Assembly (NCBI GenBank): GCA_001769655.1
Contig: MEPC01000029.1
Location: forward strand, 1-64,000
Direction: 5' to 3'
Source of the DNA: Bacteroidetes bacterium RIFCSPLOWO2_12_FULL_37_12
GTDB taxonomy: Bacteria > Bacteroidota > Bacteroidia > 2-12-FULL-37-12
Length of the DNA: 64,000 nucleotides
This document shows, in pieces, positions 44,372 through 55,599 of the stretch. A model generated the notes under the pieces. The model was not told the origin of the DNA and did not search any database. It saw nothing but the letters and a program-made list of their open reading frames with translations. A program made the position numbers and the translations under genes. Each line of letters begins with the position of its first letter. The stretch's first letter is position 1.

Positions 44372-46309
44372 TCAGATTAAAACATTAATTCTCACTTCGA
44401 CAATTTTTCTTGCGGCACTTTCTATATCAACTACATTATACCCACATTCAGAATACAATTCAGATTGAGTGCCATGCTCCACAATTTTATCAGGAATACC
44501 AAGACGTCTGAACGTAAAACCGGAATAATTATTATCTGCCGCAAATTCAAGTATTGCCGAACCAAAACCGCCGGTAATACAACCATCCTCTACCGAAATT
44601 ATTTTTGTGAACTGTGAAAAGATTTCATGCAAAAGTTTTTCATCAAGGGGTTTTATAAAGCGCATATCGTAAAGAGCGGCAGAAATTCCATCTATGGTCA
44701 ATTTCTTACACGCATCTTTAGCCAGATTACCAATATGTCCGATGCTGATAATTGCTAAGTCCTTTCCATCCAATATTTTTCTGCCTGTTCCAATTTTTAT
44801 TTCTTGGAATGGTGTCTTCCATTCCGGTATAATTCCCTGACCTCTTGGATATCGTATTGAAAAAGGAGAAGTTGGATTTAATTGAGCGGTAAACATCAGA
44901 TTTCGCAACTCAGATTCATCCATAGGAGCGGAAACAATCATATTAGGAATGCACCGCAAATAAGCAATATCATAAGCGCCATGATGTGTTGGACCATCAG
45001 CGCCTGCCAAGCCGGCTCTATCAAGGCAAAAGATTACAGGAATGTTTTGAAGGCATACATCATGAATCACCTGGTCATAAGCCCGTTGCATGAAACTGGA
45101 ATAAATATTACAAAATGGAATCAAGCCCTGAGATGCCAAACCGGCTGAAAATGTCACCGCATGTTGTTCCGCAATTCCTACATCAAAAGCACGTTCCGGC
45201 ATTTCTTTTATCATGATATTCATTGATGAACCGGAAGGCATTGCCGGGGTTATTCCGATTATTTTATCATTTTTTTTAGCAAGTTCAACAAGCGTATGAC
45301 CGAAAACATCCTGGTATCTGGGTGGCTGGGGTTCCTGATGAATCTTCTTAAACATCTCACCGGTTATTTTATCAAACCGGTCAGTAGCATGCCACTTGGT
45401 CTGATCATCTTCCGCTGGTTTGAATCCTTTGCCTTTTACCGTCAAGCAGTGCAACAATTTTGGACCGGGGATATTTTTTAAGTCATTAAATACTTTTACA
45501 AGATGTTTTACATCATGACCATCCACCGGACCGAAATACCTGAATTTTAATGATTCAAAAAGATTACTTTCTTTAAGCAAAAAAGTTTTTAATCCCTTTT
45601 CCATTTTCGAGGCAATATCTCTGGGATTTGGCAATTTTTTAGGATGGAACTTACCGAGCAATGTCCAAAGTTCGTCCCGGAATTTGTTAAAAGTTTTTGA
45701 AGTAGTAATATCTGTTAAATATTCTTTCATCGCTCCCACATTCGGGTCAATAGACATGCAATTATCATTCAGCACAACCAATAAATCAGTGTTAGCAACT
45801 CCGGCGTGATTTAACCCTTCAAAAGCAAGACCTGCAGTCAATGCTCCATCACCAATCACTGCAATTACGTTTTTTGAATTATCGGCATTAAAATGCTCAG
45901 CCATTGCAACGCCCAGAGCCGCGGAAATAGAAGTTGAGGCATGTCCTACTCCAAAAGTATCATACTCACTTTCTGATCGTTTAGGAAATCCTGAAATTCC
46001 TTTATAAATACGGTTAGTATGGAAACGGTTTCTTCGCCCTGTGATTATCTTATGTCCGTATGCCTGATGACCTACATCCCAGATAAGTTTATCCTTTGGG
46101 GTATTAAAAGCATAATGCAGCGCCACCGTTAACTCGACAACGCCCAAACTGGCTCCAAAATGCCCTCCATAAACCGATACTACGTCTATGATATATTGAC
46201 GTAATTCACGGCAAACCTCTTCCAACTCTTCGGTGGTTAATTTCCTTAAGTCATCAGGAGTATTTATGGCAGACAATAAAGGTCCGGCGTTTATCAAAGG
46301 TGGTTCCAA
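44372..46309 (-). CDS. dxs: 1-deoxy-D-xylulose-5-phosphate synthase
   Basis: A 645-residue thiamine-diphosphate enzyme that condenses pyruvate and glyceraldehyde 3-phosphate in the first step of the MEP isoprenoid pathway, which feeds uppS. Motifs: LIWDVGHQAYGHKIITGR, FGVGHASTSISAALGVAMAE, the TPP motif VIGDGALTAGLAFEGLNHAG, DNCMSIDPNVG, and in the second half FDVGIAEQHAVTFSAGLASQ and CLDRAGLAGADGPTHHGAYD. A TACATTTG box on the minus strand lies 20 bases before the ATG. PBP1A follows on the same strand. Confidence 0.96.
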   Translation of the reverse strand: MEPPLINAGPLLSAINTPDDLRKLTTEELEEVCRELRQYIIDVVSVYGGHFGASLGVVELTVALHYAFNTPKDKLIWDVGHQAYGHKIITGRRNRFHTNRIYKGISGFPKRSESEYDTFGVGHASTSISAALGVAMAEHFNADNSKNVIAVIGDGALTAGLAFEGLNHAGVANTDLLVVLNDNCMSIDPNVGAMKEYLTDITTSKTFNKFRDELWTLLGKFHPKKLPNPRDIASKMEKGLKTFLLKESNLFESLKFRYFGPVDGHDVKHLVKVFNDLKNIPGPKLLHCLTVKGKGFKPAEDDQTKWHATDRFDKITGEMFKKIHQEPQPPRYQDVFGHTLVELAKKNDKIIGITPAMPSGSSMNIMIKEMPERAFDVGIAEQHAVTFSAGLASQGLIPFCNIYSSFMQRAYDQVIHDVCLQNIPVIFCLDRAGLAGADGPTHHGAYDIAYLRCIPNMIVSAPMDESELRNLMFTAQLNPTSPFSIRYPRGQGIIPEWKTPFQEIKIGTGRKILDGKDLAIISIGHIGNLAKDACKKLTIDGISAALYDMRFIKPLDEKLLHEIFSQFTKIISVEDGCITGGFGSAILEFAADNNYSGFTFRRLGIPDKIVEHGTQSELYSECGYNVVDIESAARKIVEVRINVLI

Positions 46310-46329
46310 ACAGAAAAGATAATAAGAAG

Positions 46330-46337
46330 CAAATGTA
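46330..46337 (-). promoter_or_regulatory. dxs promoter -7 box
   Basis: TACATTTG on the minus strand, 20 bases before the dxs ATG. Confidence 0.5.
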
Positions 46338-46405
46338 CAAAAAAATTAAATTATCAACGGAATAAGCTAACTTTACAACCCTAAACAACACCTGAAAATC
46401 CATAC

Positions 46406-47218
46406 ATGGAAAAAGAATTTGCCATAAAGCTCCCCTTTTTCGAAGGTCCCTTCGACTTATTGTTATTTTTCATTGAAAGGGATGAACTTGATATCCACAA
46501 TATTCCTATCTCTCAAATAACCTCCGAATTTCTGGAATACCTGAAGACCATTGAGAAAATGAATCTCGAAGTAGCCAGCGAATTTATTCTTGTGGCATCT
46601 ACCCTTATGCATATTAAAGCAAAAATGTTATTGCCAAAACCGGAATTGGATGCCGCAGGAAATGAAATTGATCCGCGTGAAGAATTGGTGAAACGCTTAT
46701 TGGAGTACAAACAATTCAAAGAAGTCAGTGAGCACATTAAACAATTAGAAGCCACACGAATGCAAATGTTACCCAGAGGGAATGTGATGACAGAAATTAA
46801 AAATTACGAAAGAGCCAGTCATATAGAAGAGGATCTGGAAGAAGTGGATTTGTATAAAATAATGAAAGTTTTTACCCGCATTATGGCGCGTTTTGATGAA
46901 CGTAATTTAATGGTTGTTCATAATGTTGAACCCTTTCCATATACATTAGAAGAACAAAAAATAAAGGTCAAAAATTGGATTTCTTCCTCGACACAACCGC
47001 TGTCTTTTATAGATGTGATGATGAAATGCAAGGAAAAAGTAGAACTCATTTTCAGTTTTATTGCCATCTTAGAACTTCTTCAGGATCATTTAGTGGAAAT
47101 TCAGATTGGGGAAGGATTTAATAATTTTTGGGTGACACCAGTCAATGTTGTTTTATCATCAGATACACAGTTGCCCGGTAACGATTTACTAAACAAACAC
47201 GATTCTGAAAACAAATAA
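46406..47218 (+). CDS. scpA: Segregation and condensation protein A
   Basis: A 270-residue kleisin that, with ScpB, bridges SMC heads in chromosome condensation. Motifs: KLPFFEGPFDLLLFFIERDE, LDIHNIPISQITSEFLEYL and EFILVASTLMHIKAKMLLPK, with a winged-helix C-terminus (FIAILELLQDHLVEIQIGEG). No scpB or smc gene is adjacent. It diverges from dxs. A short GGGTATA repeat patch follows the stop, before the flippase-like gene. Confidence 0.93.
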   Translation: MEKEFAIKLPFFEGPFDLLLFFIERDELDIHNIPISQITSEFLEYLKTIEKMNLEVASEFILVASTLMHIKAKMLLPKPELDAAGNEIDPREELVKRLLEYKQFKEVSEHIKQLEATRMQMLPRGNVMTEIKNYERASHIEEDLEEVDLYKIMKVFTRIMARFDERNLMVVHNVEPFPYTLEEQKIKVKNWISSSTQPLSFIDVMMKCKEKVELIFSFIAILELLQDHLVEIQIGEGFNNFWVTPVNVVLSSDTQLPGNDLLNKHDSENK

Positions 47219-47275
47219 AGGGTATAAGGGTATAGGGTAAAATATTCAAAAACAAATTATAGTTTAAGGACCTTA

Positions 47276-48331
47276 GTGAAAATTTCAGCAAAGGAAGTTC
47301 TAAAGACACTTTCAGTAAAAAACATTTTTCTGCCTTTACTCATCGGCATCGGTGTTTCCGTTTATCTGGTATATGATAAAATTTCATGGTCGCAGATAAA
47401 TGAATTAAAAACAGCCAATCTCTTCTGGATTTGGGCTTCGGTCATCATGTTATTTCTGAGAAATGGTGGCTATATATATCGTTTGCGATTAATCACTGAA
47501 AAGGAATTAAGCTGGAAAGCATCCTTTAATGTAGTCATGCTTTGGGAGTTTACCTCGGCAGTTACTCCTACTGCTGTTGGTGGCACTGCCATTGCGGCAT
47601 TCTTTCTGCTTTCTGAAAAAATTCCGTTAGCCCGTGCTATTGCTTTTGTGGTGGTCACAGCGGTTTTTGATAATCTTTTTTTGATTATTGTAGGAATTCT
47701 CCCTGTATTTTTCAGAGGGAAAGAAATGTTTCCAAACCCGGAGCTTCTCAATCTGAAAGTAGGATCATCCATTGAATATTTTTATGGATTGAGTTATTTT
47801 TTGATACTGTTTTACACTGCCTTTATGGTATATGGACTTTTTATCAGACCCAGAGGACTGAAATGGATTATCATCAAATTATTTTCAATCTCGTTACTGA
47901 AAAGATGGAAAGTAGGAGCGGCAGATTTTGGTGAAGATATTATCAGTGCATCGCAGGAACTCAAACATCAGAAATTCGGTTATTGGTTTTCAATTTTTAT
48001 CACCACATTTATTGTCTGGACTTCCAGATTTTTCTTTGTGAATTGCCTGACGGCGGCTGTAAATCCGGATATTAATCACTTGTTTGTGTTTGCCCGTCAT
48101 TGTCTGTTATGGATAGTAATTCTGGTGGCGCCCACACCCGGCGGAAGTGGCATTGCTGAAATATCTTTCAACACATTTTTCGGAGAGTTTCTTAATAATC
48201 ACCTCACAGCTATTGTTATTTTCTGGAGAATTTTAACTTACTGGATATATCTCCTCGGTGGAATTATTCTTTTAGCTCTCTGGCTTCCCAAAAAAGTGCT
48301 GAAGGATGGTAGTAAGGTCACAAAACAATGA
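47276..48331 (+). CDS. Flippase-like integral membrane protein (LPG_synthase_TM family)
   Basis: A 351-residue protein with eight or nine membrane segments of the UPF0104/lysylphosphatidylglycerol-synthase TM type: LFWIWASVIMLFLRNGGYIY, SAVTPTAVGGTAIAAFFLLS, and the late block LLWIVILVAPTPGGSGIAEI, which are family hallmarks. Relatives flip aminoacylated lipids or glycolipids; there is no aminoacyl-transferase domain here, so the substrate is unknown. It starts with GTG, preceded by AAGGA about 8 bases upstream, a fair Shine-Dalgarno site. Its stop overlaps the next ATG in ATGA. Confidence 0.85.
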   Translation: MKISAKEVLKTLSVKNIFLPLLIGIGVSVYLVYDKISWSQINELKTANLFWIWASVIMLFLRNGGYIYRLRLITEKELSWKASFNVVMLWEFTSAVTPTAVGGTAIAAFFLLSEKIPLARAIAFVVVTAVFDNLFLIIVGILPVFFRGKEMFPNPELLNLKVGSSIEYFYGLSYFLILFYTAFMVYGLFIRPRGLKWIIIKLFSISLLKRWKVGAADFGEDIISASQELKHQKFGYWFSIFITTFIVWTSRFFFVNCLTAAVNPDINHLFVFARHCLLWIVILVAPTPGGSGIAEISFNTFFGEFLNNHLTAIVIFWRILTYWIYLLGGIILLALWLPKKVLKDGSKVTKQ

Positions 48332-49605
48332 CCCGCAATAAATCCGCTCTTTTTCTCTTATACACTGCCAATTCCATTTCCGGATTTGCCCAGGGAATCT
48401 CCATGTTGTCTATCCCCTGGTATTTTGCAAAAAACCAGCAATCAACGGTTTTCAATTTGTTTTATGGTCTTCTCACTTTCATTGCTTTATTCTGGGGCTT
48501 GTATGCCGGTACGCTGATAGATAAATATAACCGCAAAAAAGTTTTTATCATATTAAATATTGTGTGTGGCATTATGGTGACGGGTATTGGTTTTGTGGGC
48601 TTGATGGACACATTTTTACCATTGTGGTTAATAGCCGCTGTTTTTGGTATCACTATGTTCAATTATAATATTCATTACCCCGCTTTATATGCTTTTGGGC
48701 AGGAAATTACAGAACCCGAAAATTATGGTCAATTAAATTCTCAGATTGAAATTGTGGGGCAAAGCACTTCATTTCTCGCAGGTCTAATCGGAGCCCAGTT
48801 AATTGACGGAGTCAATACTTCTTTTACCTGTAATTTTCTTCTGTTTTCAAAGACATTTACTGTTCACATTTCACAATGGAAAATCTGGGAAATATTCCTG
48901 CTCGATGGATTCACTTATTTCTTAGCTATTACACTGATATTTTTTATCCGGTACAAACCGCAAGTAGTGAGAAATATTGAAACAGGGAATATGCTCAAGA
49001 GAATTAAAACCGGTTTTTCATTTCTTAAAAAAAATAAAAACATTTTCCTTTTCGGACTAATGTCCTACGCCATTTTTGCAACGGTTTTGGTTGAGTTTCA
49101 TGCGGTTTTGCCCATGTACATCAGCAACCATTTGCACTCAAAAGGGTATGTATTTGCCATCAGCGAAGGCACTTTTTCCCTTGGGGCTTTATTGGCGGGT
49201 ATTTTCATCAGGAAACTCTCTAAAAAACACAACATTATAAAATCAATCATTTTTATGATGCTGGTTACCGGAGGAATTTACTTAGTTACTGCATTTACCT
49301 GTCAGATTAGCGTTGTTTATATTTATTCAGCCATCTTAGGATTCACAAACGCAGGAACTCGAGTGTTAAGAATGACTTTTCTTTTCAAATCGGTTTCAAA
49401 CGATTTGATGGGAAGGGTAAACAGTGTCTTCAACATGCTTAATGTGCTCACACGAACCGGATTTATTTTACTTTTTGGAATGGTATTTTTTTCAAACGGC
49501 TCTAACATTACCCACGCATTTACCATTTTAGCTGTTTTCCTTTTTATTTCAACGATTCCGATTTTTTTTATTCCAAACGAGAATGAGCCACATTCAAAAA
49601 AATAG
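48328..49605 (+). CDS. MFS transporter
   Basis: A 425-residue carrier with 12 predicted membrane helices. The MFS loop 2-3 motif is present as YAGTLIDKYNRKKVFIILN (G-x-x-x-D-x-x-x-R-K/R). The N-terminus ISGFAQGISMLSIPWYFAKN resembles efflux pumps of the MFS-1/enterobactin-exporter type, so export of a drug or metabolite is likely but the substrate is not visible. It is translationally coupled to the flippase-like gene through a 4-base ATGA overlap. The tail is short and charged. Confidence 0.85.
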   Translation: MTRNKSALFLLYTANSISGFAQGISMLSIPWYFAKNQQSTVFNLFYGLLTFIALFWGLYAGTLIDKYNRKKVFIILNIVCGIMVTGIGFVGLMDTFLPLWLIAAVFGITMFNYNIHYPALYAFGQEITEPENYGQLNSQIEIVGQSTSFLAGLIGAQLIDGVNTSFTCNFLLFSKTFTVHISQWKIWEIFLLDGFTYFLAITLIFFIRYKPQVVRNIETGNMLKRIKTGFSFLKKNKNIFLFGLMSYAIFATVLVEFHAVLPMYISNHLHSKGYVFAISEGTFSLGALLAGIFIRKLSKKHNIIKSIIFMMLVTGGIYLVTAFTCQISVVYIYSAILGFTNAGTRVLRMTFLFKSVSNDLMGRVNSVFNMLNVLTRTGFILLFGMVFFSNGSNITHAFTILAVFLFISTIPIFFIPNENEPHSKK

Positions 49606-49671
49606 CTACTTAATCTACAAAATAAATTTTTATTGTCCGTAATTTATAGTTTTCACTTAACGGATTTCTTG

Positions 49672-49710
49672 CCCCTCTCCATTTTTTTGGAGAGGGGCTG
49701 GGGTGAGGTC
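49672..49710 (-). repeat. Dispersed hairpin element, copy 2 (inverted)
   Basis: Plus strand: CCCCTCTCC, loop ATTTTTTT, GGAGAGGGG, then CTGGGGTGAGG. The reverse complement matches copy 1 at 8736-8773 over head and stem. Confidence 0.8.
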
Positions 49711-49852
49711 TTTAAGATTGACGCGTATTCCACCCTCCCCCCTCGTTTCAATTACTCTACAATTCACATTCTCTTATTGAAAAAAAACTTAGATAATCGT
49801 AAAAAAACATAGGAATTCACGAATGAATTTAGTAATTTTAGCCCCTAATGAA

Positions 49853-51888
<2,036 letters not shown>

Positions 51889-51993
51889 ATATTTATTGAT
51901 TACTATGTAAAAGTTTTGTTTTCATAATTTTTTTTTAGGGTGTTGTAATGTCGAATTCACGAGAATATGCTTTAATATTTAATTTAATTTACA

Positions 51994-52001
51994 TACTTTT
52001 G
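51994..52001 (+). promoter_or_regulatory. -7 box upstream of the MORN-protease gene
   Basis: TACTTTTG lies about 180 bases before the ATG at 52182. The 292-base gap after gyrB holds nothing else that I can identify. Confidence 0.35.
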
Positions 52002-52181
52002 CCATGATTTTAAAAAAGATAGTTCAAATATCTGCTGTTTTTCCGGACCAAAACTTCAGAAATTAAATTTTTCTTACAAATATTTCAGATAATAATCCTA
52101 TTGGTAATGGCCGGAATCAGATTTAATTTCATCAATACATTATTGCAATATAGCGTTAAATGTTTTTTTTATATTGCGCCT

Positions 52182-53819
52182 ATGAAATCAATTCCGGTAA
52201 TACTTGCATTTACGTTATATACTGCATTTGCGGCGGCTCAGGTTGATAAAACAAAAACCTATTTTGATAAATCGGGTATTGCAAGTAGTGAGAGCTCCGC
52301 TTACTATTATAGGGAAAAAGCCAAGAAAAAAGATAATTATAAATCGTTTTATGTTCTTGGAAAAACACTTTATTTTGAAGGTAAAATACTAAAAGCAAGT
52401 TATGAAGATGAAAATAAAAATGTTTATGCCGGAACCTGCACATGGTACTATAAGAATGGAAATAAAAAAGCAGTGAGAACATTTACAGAAGAAGGGATTG
52501 AAAATGGCACAACATTTTTATATTATGAAAGCGGGAAAATCTGGAAAGAAATTGAATATGCGGACGGTAAAGCTGTCAAAAACAGCTATAAAGAATATAC
52601 AGAAGACGGTCAGGCAAGCAGAATTTATGAAGAAGAATTTGATAATAATAACAACGATTGGGACCTGTACAAAAGCGATAAAAGTGCGGCACAAATTAAT
52701 GATGGAATGTTATCTATAAGCTCTTTTACCAGTGAGGGTACTTCCAGATACGTGAGCTTCCCGGGGCAACTGCAAGAATTTATTTTAGAAGCAAATATGT
52801 CTATTCAGGATTTGAAAGAAGGAGAACATGCCGGAATTCTCTTTGGATTTAAAGATTGGCAGAACTATAGTTTTTTCTCTATTTCATCAGGATCATTTAA
52901 TATAGGGTCATATTTTGAAGGAGTTAGCTTAATGGAAGTAGAAGGTATGTATTCCAGTGCCGTGAATAATAAAGCATTTAATAATATTAAAATATTAAGT
53001 ATCGGTGGCGAGAATAATATATACTCCATTAATGGCGAAATTCAATACAAAGGGAAAAAAACAAGGAGCTACGGAAGTAAAATTGGTTTCGCAGTAAGCG
53101 GTAAATCGGTTGCCCAAATCAACAAGTTAATATTAAAGGAAATTGACTTAAAAGGACAGGGCTTATCGTCTTCCAATGAGGACATGAGCATAAAATCCAG
53201 TGGTTCCGGTCTTATTTTTTCTGCCTCAGGATATATCATAACGAATCACCACGTAATAGAAAATGCAGATAAAATAATGGTTGATTTACAGCGTGGCGGA
53301 ATTTCTAAAACATACAAGGCAAGTATTATCCAAAAGGATGCGGTAAATGACCTCGCAATTATTAAAATTGAGGATGAGAATTTTACTACTTTATCAAAAC
53401 TGAGGTATGCTTTTTTAGATAAAGGGGGCTTGGATGTAGGGGCAAGTGTATTTACTATCGGCTATCCGTTAGCATTATCCGGAATGGGGAAAGAACCAAA
53501 ATTTACCGATGGAAAAATCAGTTCAAAAACCGGTTATAATAATGCCCTGAACACATATCAAACCTCCATCCCCGTTCAACCGGGAAGTAGCGGAAGTCCG
53601 CTATTTAATAAAAATGGACAATTTATAGGAATAATCAATGCAAAAATTATGGATGCTGATAATGTATCTTATGCCATAAAACTCAATTATATAAAAAATA
53701 TAATTGACTTGTTACCTGATATTCCTGAGCTTCCTAATGACGGTAGCATATCGGAATTATCATTGGAAGAAAAAGTAAAAATTCTATCAGGTTATATTGT
53801 ATTTATTAAAATTAAATGA
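52182..53819 (+). CDS. Secreted trypsin-like serine protease with MORN-like and lectin-like domains
   Basis: A 545-residue precursor with signal MKSIPVILAFTLYTAFAAAQ. Residues 80-145 contain YwqK/MORN-like repeats (GTCTWYYKNGNKKAVRTFTE, GTTFLYYESGKIWKEIEYAD); 155-320 look like a concanavalin-type (DUF1080-like) domain (HAGILFGFKDWQNYSFFSIS); 335-515 are a DegP-like trypsin domain with the triad His357 (ITNHHVIENA), Asp390 (VNDLAIIKI) and Ser470 (VQPGSSGSPLF). No PDZ domain is visible. The order MORN, lectin, protease is unusual. The stop overlaps the next ATG, so translation is coupled. Cleavage target is unknown. Confidence 0.8.
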   Translation: MKSIPVILAFTLYTAFAAAQVDKTKTYFDKSGIASSESSAYYYREKAKKKDNYKSFYVLGKTLYFEGKILKASYEDENKNVYAGTCTWYYKNGNKKAVRTFTEEGIENGTTFLYYESGKIWKEIEYADGKAVKNSYKEYTEDGQASRIYEEEFDNNNNDWDLYKSDKSAAQINDGMLSISSFTSEGTSRYVSFPGQLQEFILEANMSIQDLKEGEHAGILFGFKDWQNYSFFSISSGSFNIGSYFEGVSLMEVEGMYSSAVNNKAFNNIKILSIGGENNIYSINGEIQYKGKKTRSYGSKIGFAVSGKSVAQINKLILKEIDLKGQGLSSSNEDMSIKSSGSGLIFSASGYIITNHHVIENADKIMVDLQRGGISKTYKASIIQKDAVNDLAIIKIEDENFTTLSKLRYAFLDKGGLDVGASVFTIGYPLALSGMGKEPKFTDGKISSKTGYNNALNTYQTSIPVQPGSSGSPLFNKNGQFIGIINAKIMDADNVSYAIKLNYIKNIIDLLPDIPELPNDGSISELSLEEKVKILSGYIVFIKIK

Positions 53820-54649
53820 AGAATATGAAGGCAATTTTTTTATTTTTCTTCTTTTTCTTGACTGGAGCAATTCTGCACGTACATGCCCAAAAAAATAAAG
53901 GGGAGCCCAATGAATTAGATAAGTTATACATTCCAACGCAGAATTCAGTTTTCAATCCAGGTAAAAGTTCAACAAAAAACAGCTCACCAAGTGAAAACAA
54001 TAACGCTATAAAGTTTAACCCCGTGCTACTCACTCGAAGTATTGGCGCCTTATTCTATGAAAAATGGCTCTCTGATGAAATCAGTGTGCAGGGTGGACTC
54101 GGAATTTGTTATAATAAAGATATCATGATGGGTAAGTTGTCAGAGATACAACGGGAATTTAACTTTTCAAGAGACGCAACCTCAAGTTTTAATATTTCGG
54201 ATATTATGCTAAGGGGAGAATTCAGTTCTGGTAGCACACCATTCATTTCTTTTGCTTTTCGTTTTTTCGGGAGTGGCTATTATGATTCTGAGAGTTATTT
54301 TGAATTAAATTTCCGCTACTATTCCAACACGTTAAAAATACCTGATGCCACTGAATCCTATAATAAACGCGTATTGGATTTACCCGAAGTAACGGTGAGG
54401 AATTTTAATTATTTATTAACGTATGGTTACCAGGTTTATACCTCCGGAAAAATCCGTACTTCTCATGATTTTTATTATGGGATTGGCTTAAGAAATACAT
54501 CTTATGATAGTTTTAGGGAAGAAAAAATGACTGTTATGGATGAGTTTGGATATCCAAGAGAAATAGATGTACATAAAAAAACAGGTTCCCGGGAAACGGT
54601 ATTAATGCCCTTTATGATTATTGGATATGCCTTTGGATTTTTATTTTAA
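53816..54649 (+). CDS. Hypothetical outer-membrane beta-barrel-like protein
   Basis: A 277-residue precursor: signal MKAIFLFFFFFLTGAILHVH ending before AQK, a Ser/Asn-rich linker to residue 60, then a barrel-like part with alternating hydrophobic strands and a final strand LMPFMIIGYAFGFLF, ending in Phe as outer-membrane barrels do. Function is unknown. Its ATG overlaps the protease stop (ATGA), suggesting the two proteins act together. The stop lies 22 bases before the left end of the IS1595-type transposon, which has inserted immediately behind it. Confidence 0.7.
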   Translation: MKNMKAIFLFFFFFLTGAILHVHAQKNKGEPNELDKLYIPTQNSVFNPGKSSTKNSSPSENNNAIKFNPVLLTRSIGALFYEKWLSDEISVQGGLGICYNKDIMMGKLSEIQREFNFSRDATSSFNISDIMLRGEFSSGSTPFISFAFRFFGSGYYDSESYFELNFRYYSNTLKIPDATESYNKRVLDLPEVTVRNFNYLLTYGYQVYTSGKIRTSHDFYYGIGLRNTSYDSFREEKMTVMDEFGYPREIDVHKKTGSRETVLMPFMIIGYAFGFLF

Positions 54650-54739
54650 TGTAAAGGTGCCTCTAAAAAAAGGTAACTATATATTTCTTTGCACAATAAG
54701 GCGTGTATGTCTATGAAAATCAAATAGTTGCAATTAAAT

Positions 54740-54862
54740 CTACCATTTGCTTTTTTTCTTTCTATTCTTTGGCTTTGGTGCCGGATTGTCACCTACGGCA
54801 ATTCTTATCACATCTTCAAGTGTTCCGGTAATTTTGAGTGGTTTTTCTTTTTTGTTTTTCAT
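54740..54862 (-). CDS. Small basic passenger protein (40 aa)
   Basis: MKNKKEKPLKITGTLEDVIR continues IAVGDNPAPKPKNRKKKSKW. The ITGTLEDVIRIAV helix between lysine-rich ends resembles very small proteins seen in accessory regions of Bacteroidota; I know no function. The promoter box TATCTTTG (54871-54878, minus) ends only 9 bases before the ATG, so the mRNA has almost no leader. The clear promoter and reading frame make it a likely real gene. Confidence 0.65.
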   Translation of the reverse strand: MKNKKEKPLKITGTLEDVIRIAVGDNPAPKPKNRKKKSKW

Positions 54863-54870
54863 ATTAAAAA

Positions 54871-54878
54871 CAAAGATA
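54871..54878 (-). promoter_or_regulatory. -7 box of the 40-aa gene
   Basis: TATCTTTG on the minus strand, matching TAnnTTTG, 9 bases before the ATG. Confidence 0.55.
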
Positions 54879-55030
54879 TGTCTTTTAAATGAAAAAATTA
54901 ACCGTCTTCCTATCTATGGGACAAATGTTTTCAAAACACAAAAATAACAATTTAATTCAAATATACTTTACCCACACCAATTGTGGATAAGTTTTTTATT
55001 GTTTCTGTTGTTTTTCAAATTCAAACTATT

Positions 55031-55038
55031 TACCTTTG
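55031..55038 (+). promoter_or_regulatory. -7 box of the 134-aa passenger gene
   Basis: TACCTTTG, an ideal box, 24 bases before the ATG at 55063. Confidence 0.6.
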
Positions 55039-55062
55039 TAATCGAAAACAATATAAATCAAA

Positions 55063-55467
55063 ATGAAAAATAAACCAGATGATAATTTCTTAAATACGTT
55101 ATTTGAGAAAAAACAAGAGTTACTACAGCAAGTGACCACCATTGATAATACTATTTTAATGTTTGGTGGGGAGATTAATCCAGAAATAAATGGAAAGAAT
55201 GGAAAAAACATTATAAACATGGATATTCCCAATGAATATGATTTTAATTTAACGTGGGAAGAAAAAACCATGTTTGCACTAAAACATTTAAAAAAAGAAG
55301 CATTGGTAGAAGAAATTGTTAGTTATTTAAAAAAACTTGAACCTGACGAAAAAGAGGACATTTTGTTTAAGAGGGTAAGGGTTGCCGCCTCCAATTTATG
55401 TCATAAACGTGGTTTAATTGAAATAGCTAAAAAAATAGGCAAGAAGGTTGTGTATAGATATAAATAA
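55063..55467 (+). CDS. Passenger protein with C-terminal winged-helix-like region
   Basis: A 134-residue protein I cannot name. Residues 5-30 form a coiled-coil-like helix (FLNTLFEKKQELLQQVTTID). The C-terminal 70 residues (TWEEKTMFALKHLKKEALVE, LFKRVRVAASNLCHKRGLIE, IAKKIGKKVVYRYK) show the helix-helix-wing pattern of a small winged-helix domain, so it may bind nucleic acid, perhaps the element's own ends or RNA. It has its own promoter box and a strong hairpin terminator starting at the stop codon. Confidence 0.72.
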   Translation: MKNKPDDNFLNTLFEKKQELLQQVTTIDNTILMFGGEINPEINGKNGKNIINMDIPNEYDFNLTWEEKTMFALKHLKKEALVEEIVSYLKKLEPDEKEDILFKRVRVAASNLCHKRGLIEIAKKIGKKVVYRYK

Positions 55468-55498
55468 GAAACCGTTACTCTGAATCAGTAACGGTTTC
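55468..55498. terminator. Perfect 12-bp hairpin after the 134-aa gene
   Basis: GAAACCGTTACT, loop CTGAATC, AGTAACGGTTTC. It is weakly T-rich to the right and more T-rich on the minus strand. It can end the gene to its left or a leftward transcript from 55692. Confidence 0.7.
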
Positions 55499-55506
55499 TA
55501 AAATAT

Positions 55507-55577
55507 TGCCTCGTTGAGTGCCAACTCTGCAACGGCTTTCAACCGTTTGTAACAAGGTTCGTAACCTTGCGGGGCAA
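55507..55577 (+). ncRNA. tRNA-like cloverleaf RNA (anticodon position UUC)
   Basis: Folds with tRNA geometry. The acceptor is TGCCTCG/CGGGGCA (7 bp, one G-U), then TT (U8), then D-like arm GAGT/ACTC with loop GCCA. A 3-base linker leads to the anticodon arm AACGG/CCGTT with loop CTTTCAA (U33, UUC, A37), a 5-base variable loop, and T arm CAAGG/CCTTG with loop TTCGTAA joined directly to the acceptor. A73 follows, then CTA instead of CCA. Missing features are G18G19 in the D loop and A58 in the T loop, so it is probably a tRNA-derived or mimicking RNA, not a standard tRNA. The strand is fixed by the T loop and the G-U pair. Confidence 0.5.
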
Positions 55578-55599
55578 CTAATTAAAAGAGGAATAAGAA

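Noticed and set aside
55507-55577. Ordinary tRNA-Glu gene
   Set aside because: The D loop is reduced to four bases without GG, T-loop position 58 is T, the linker before the anticodon arm has three bases and no CCA follows. Therefore called tRNA-like only.
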